A stretch of DNA of 13,412 nucleotides from Oscillospiraceae bacterium (GTDB taxonomy: Bacteria; Bacillota; Clostridia; Oscillospirales; Ruminococcaceae). The DNA is taken from contig JAEDMD010000031.1 in assembly GCA_016303195.1 (NCBI GenBank), positions 1 to 13,412 of the forward strand, given 5' to 3'. Under the pieces are notes generated by a model. That model was given only the letters and a program-made list of their open reading frames with translations, was not told the DNA's origin and made no database searches. Positions 13,359 to 13,412 of this stretch are shown here, piece by piece. The position numbers were made by a program, and so were the translations under genes. How positions within the stretch are numbered: position 1 is the first letter of the stretch; each line of letters begins with the position of its first letter.

Positions 13359-13412
13359 TTAAGGGTGGTACTCTTATAGCAGGTTTATATGTAATTATCG
13401 GGGGAAACCTTT
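13359..13412 (+). repeat. Right copy of the dispersed intergenic repeat, running off the window
   Basis: This is the reverse complement of 38-92 with about seven differences. It starts 12 bases after the araC stop codon. The G/C-rich part (ATCGGGGGAAACCTTT) is the first arm of what would be the same large hairpin as at 15-53, but the second arm is beyond the end. It probably also serves as the araC 3' end. Confidence 0.8.

Noticed and set aside
1..13412. tRNA, rRNA, CRISPR, riboswitch or transposase genes
   Set aside because: Intergenic stretches were read on both strands; none showed cloverleaf-like segments, regularly spaced repeats, known aptamer signatures or transposase motifs.

Overview
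The window most likely comes from a cellulosome-forming Ruminococcus, closest in style to R. flavefaciens. Three secreted proteins end in dockerin modules, and the pectinase dockerin has the long inter-repeat segment and the extended second calcium loop that I recall from R. flavefaciens. Base composition is moderate. Promoters are near-consensus sigma-A type, ribosome sites are strong GGAGG types, and the other genes (purA, a zinc-ribbon membrane protein, an Sfp-type transferase, an AraC regulator) fit a gut or rumen Firmicute. There are no tRNA, rRNA, CRISPR, phage or transposase signs.

Layout. A lipoprotein gene reads leftward (120-980). purA (1309-2586) reads rightward and is followed, without an obvious new promoter, by two tandem secreted transglutaminase-like proteins with dockerins (2666-3814, 3817-4995). 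These are closely followed by a membrane protein with a repeated APVLDD motif (5012-6190). A bidirectional terminator separates that run from a convergent zinc-ribbon membrane protein with a proline-tyrosine repeat (6243-7739, minus). A divergent promoter region containing a large palindrome then leads to a phosphopantetheinyl transferase (7942-8481). Next comes a 1258-residue minus-strand protein joining a PL11 rhamnogalacturonan lyase, an SGNH/CE12-like esterase, a CBM13-type lectin domain and a dockerin (8544-12320). It is transcribed divergently from an AraC-family regulator (about 12559-13347).

How it fits together. The dockerin proteins are probably exported and docked on a cell-surface scaffold. 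The lyase-esterase would deacetylate and cut rhamnogalacturonan I, and the divergent AraC protein is the obvious candidate regulator. The two transglutaminase-fold proteins are catalytically intact by motif, but their substrates are unknown. The purA and transferase genes are housekeeping or cofactor functions.

Most notable non-coding features: nearly the same 55-bp sequence lies just downstream of the first and last genes, in inverted orientation, at the two ends of the window; a 15-pair palindrome lies between the two divergent promoters near 7850; a perfect 10-bp inverted repeat covers the predicted araC transcription start; and araC itself seems to lack a normal start codon. All calls are from reading the sequence; no searches were run.
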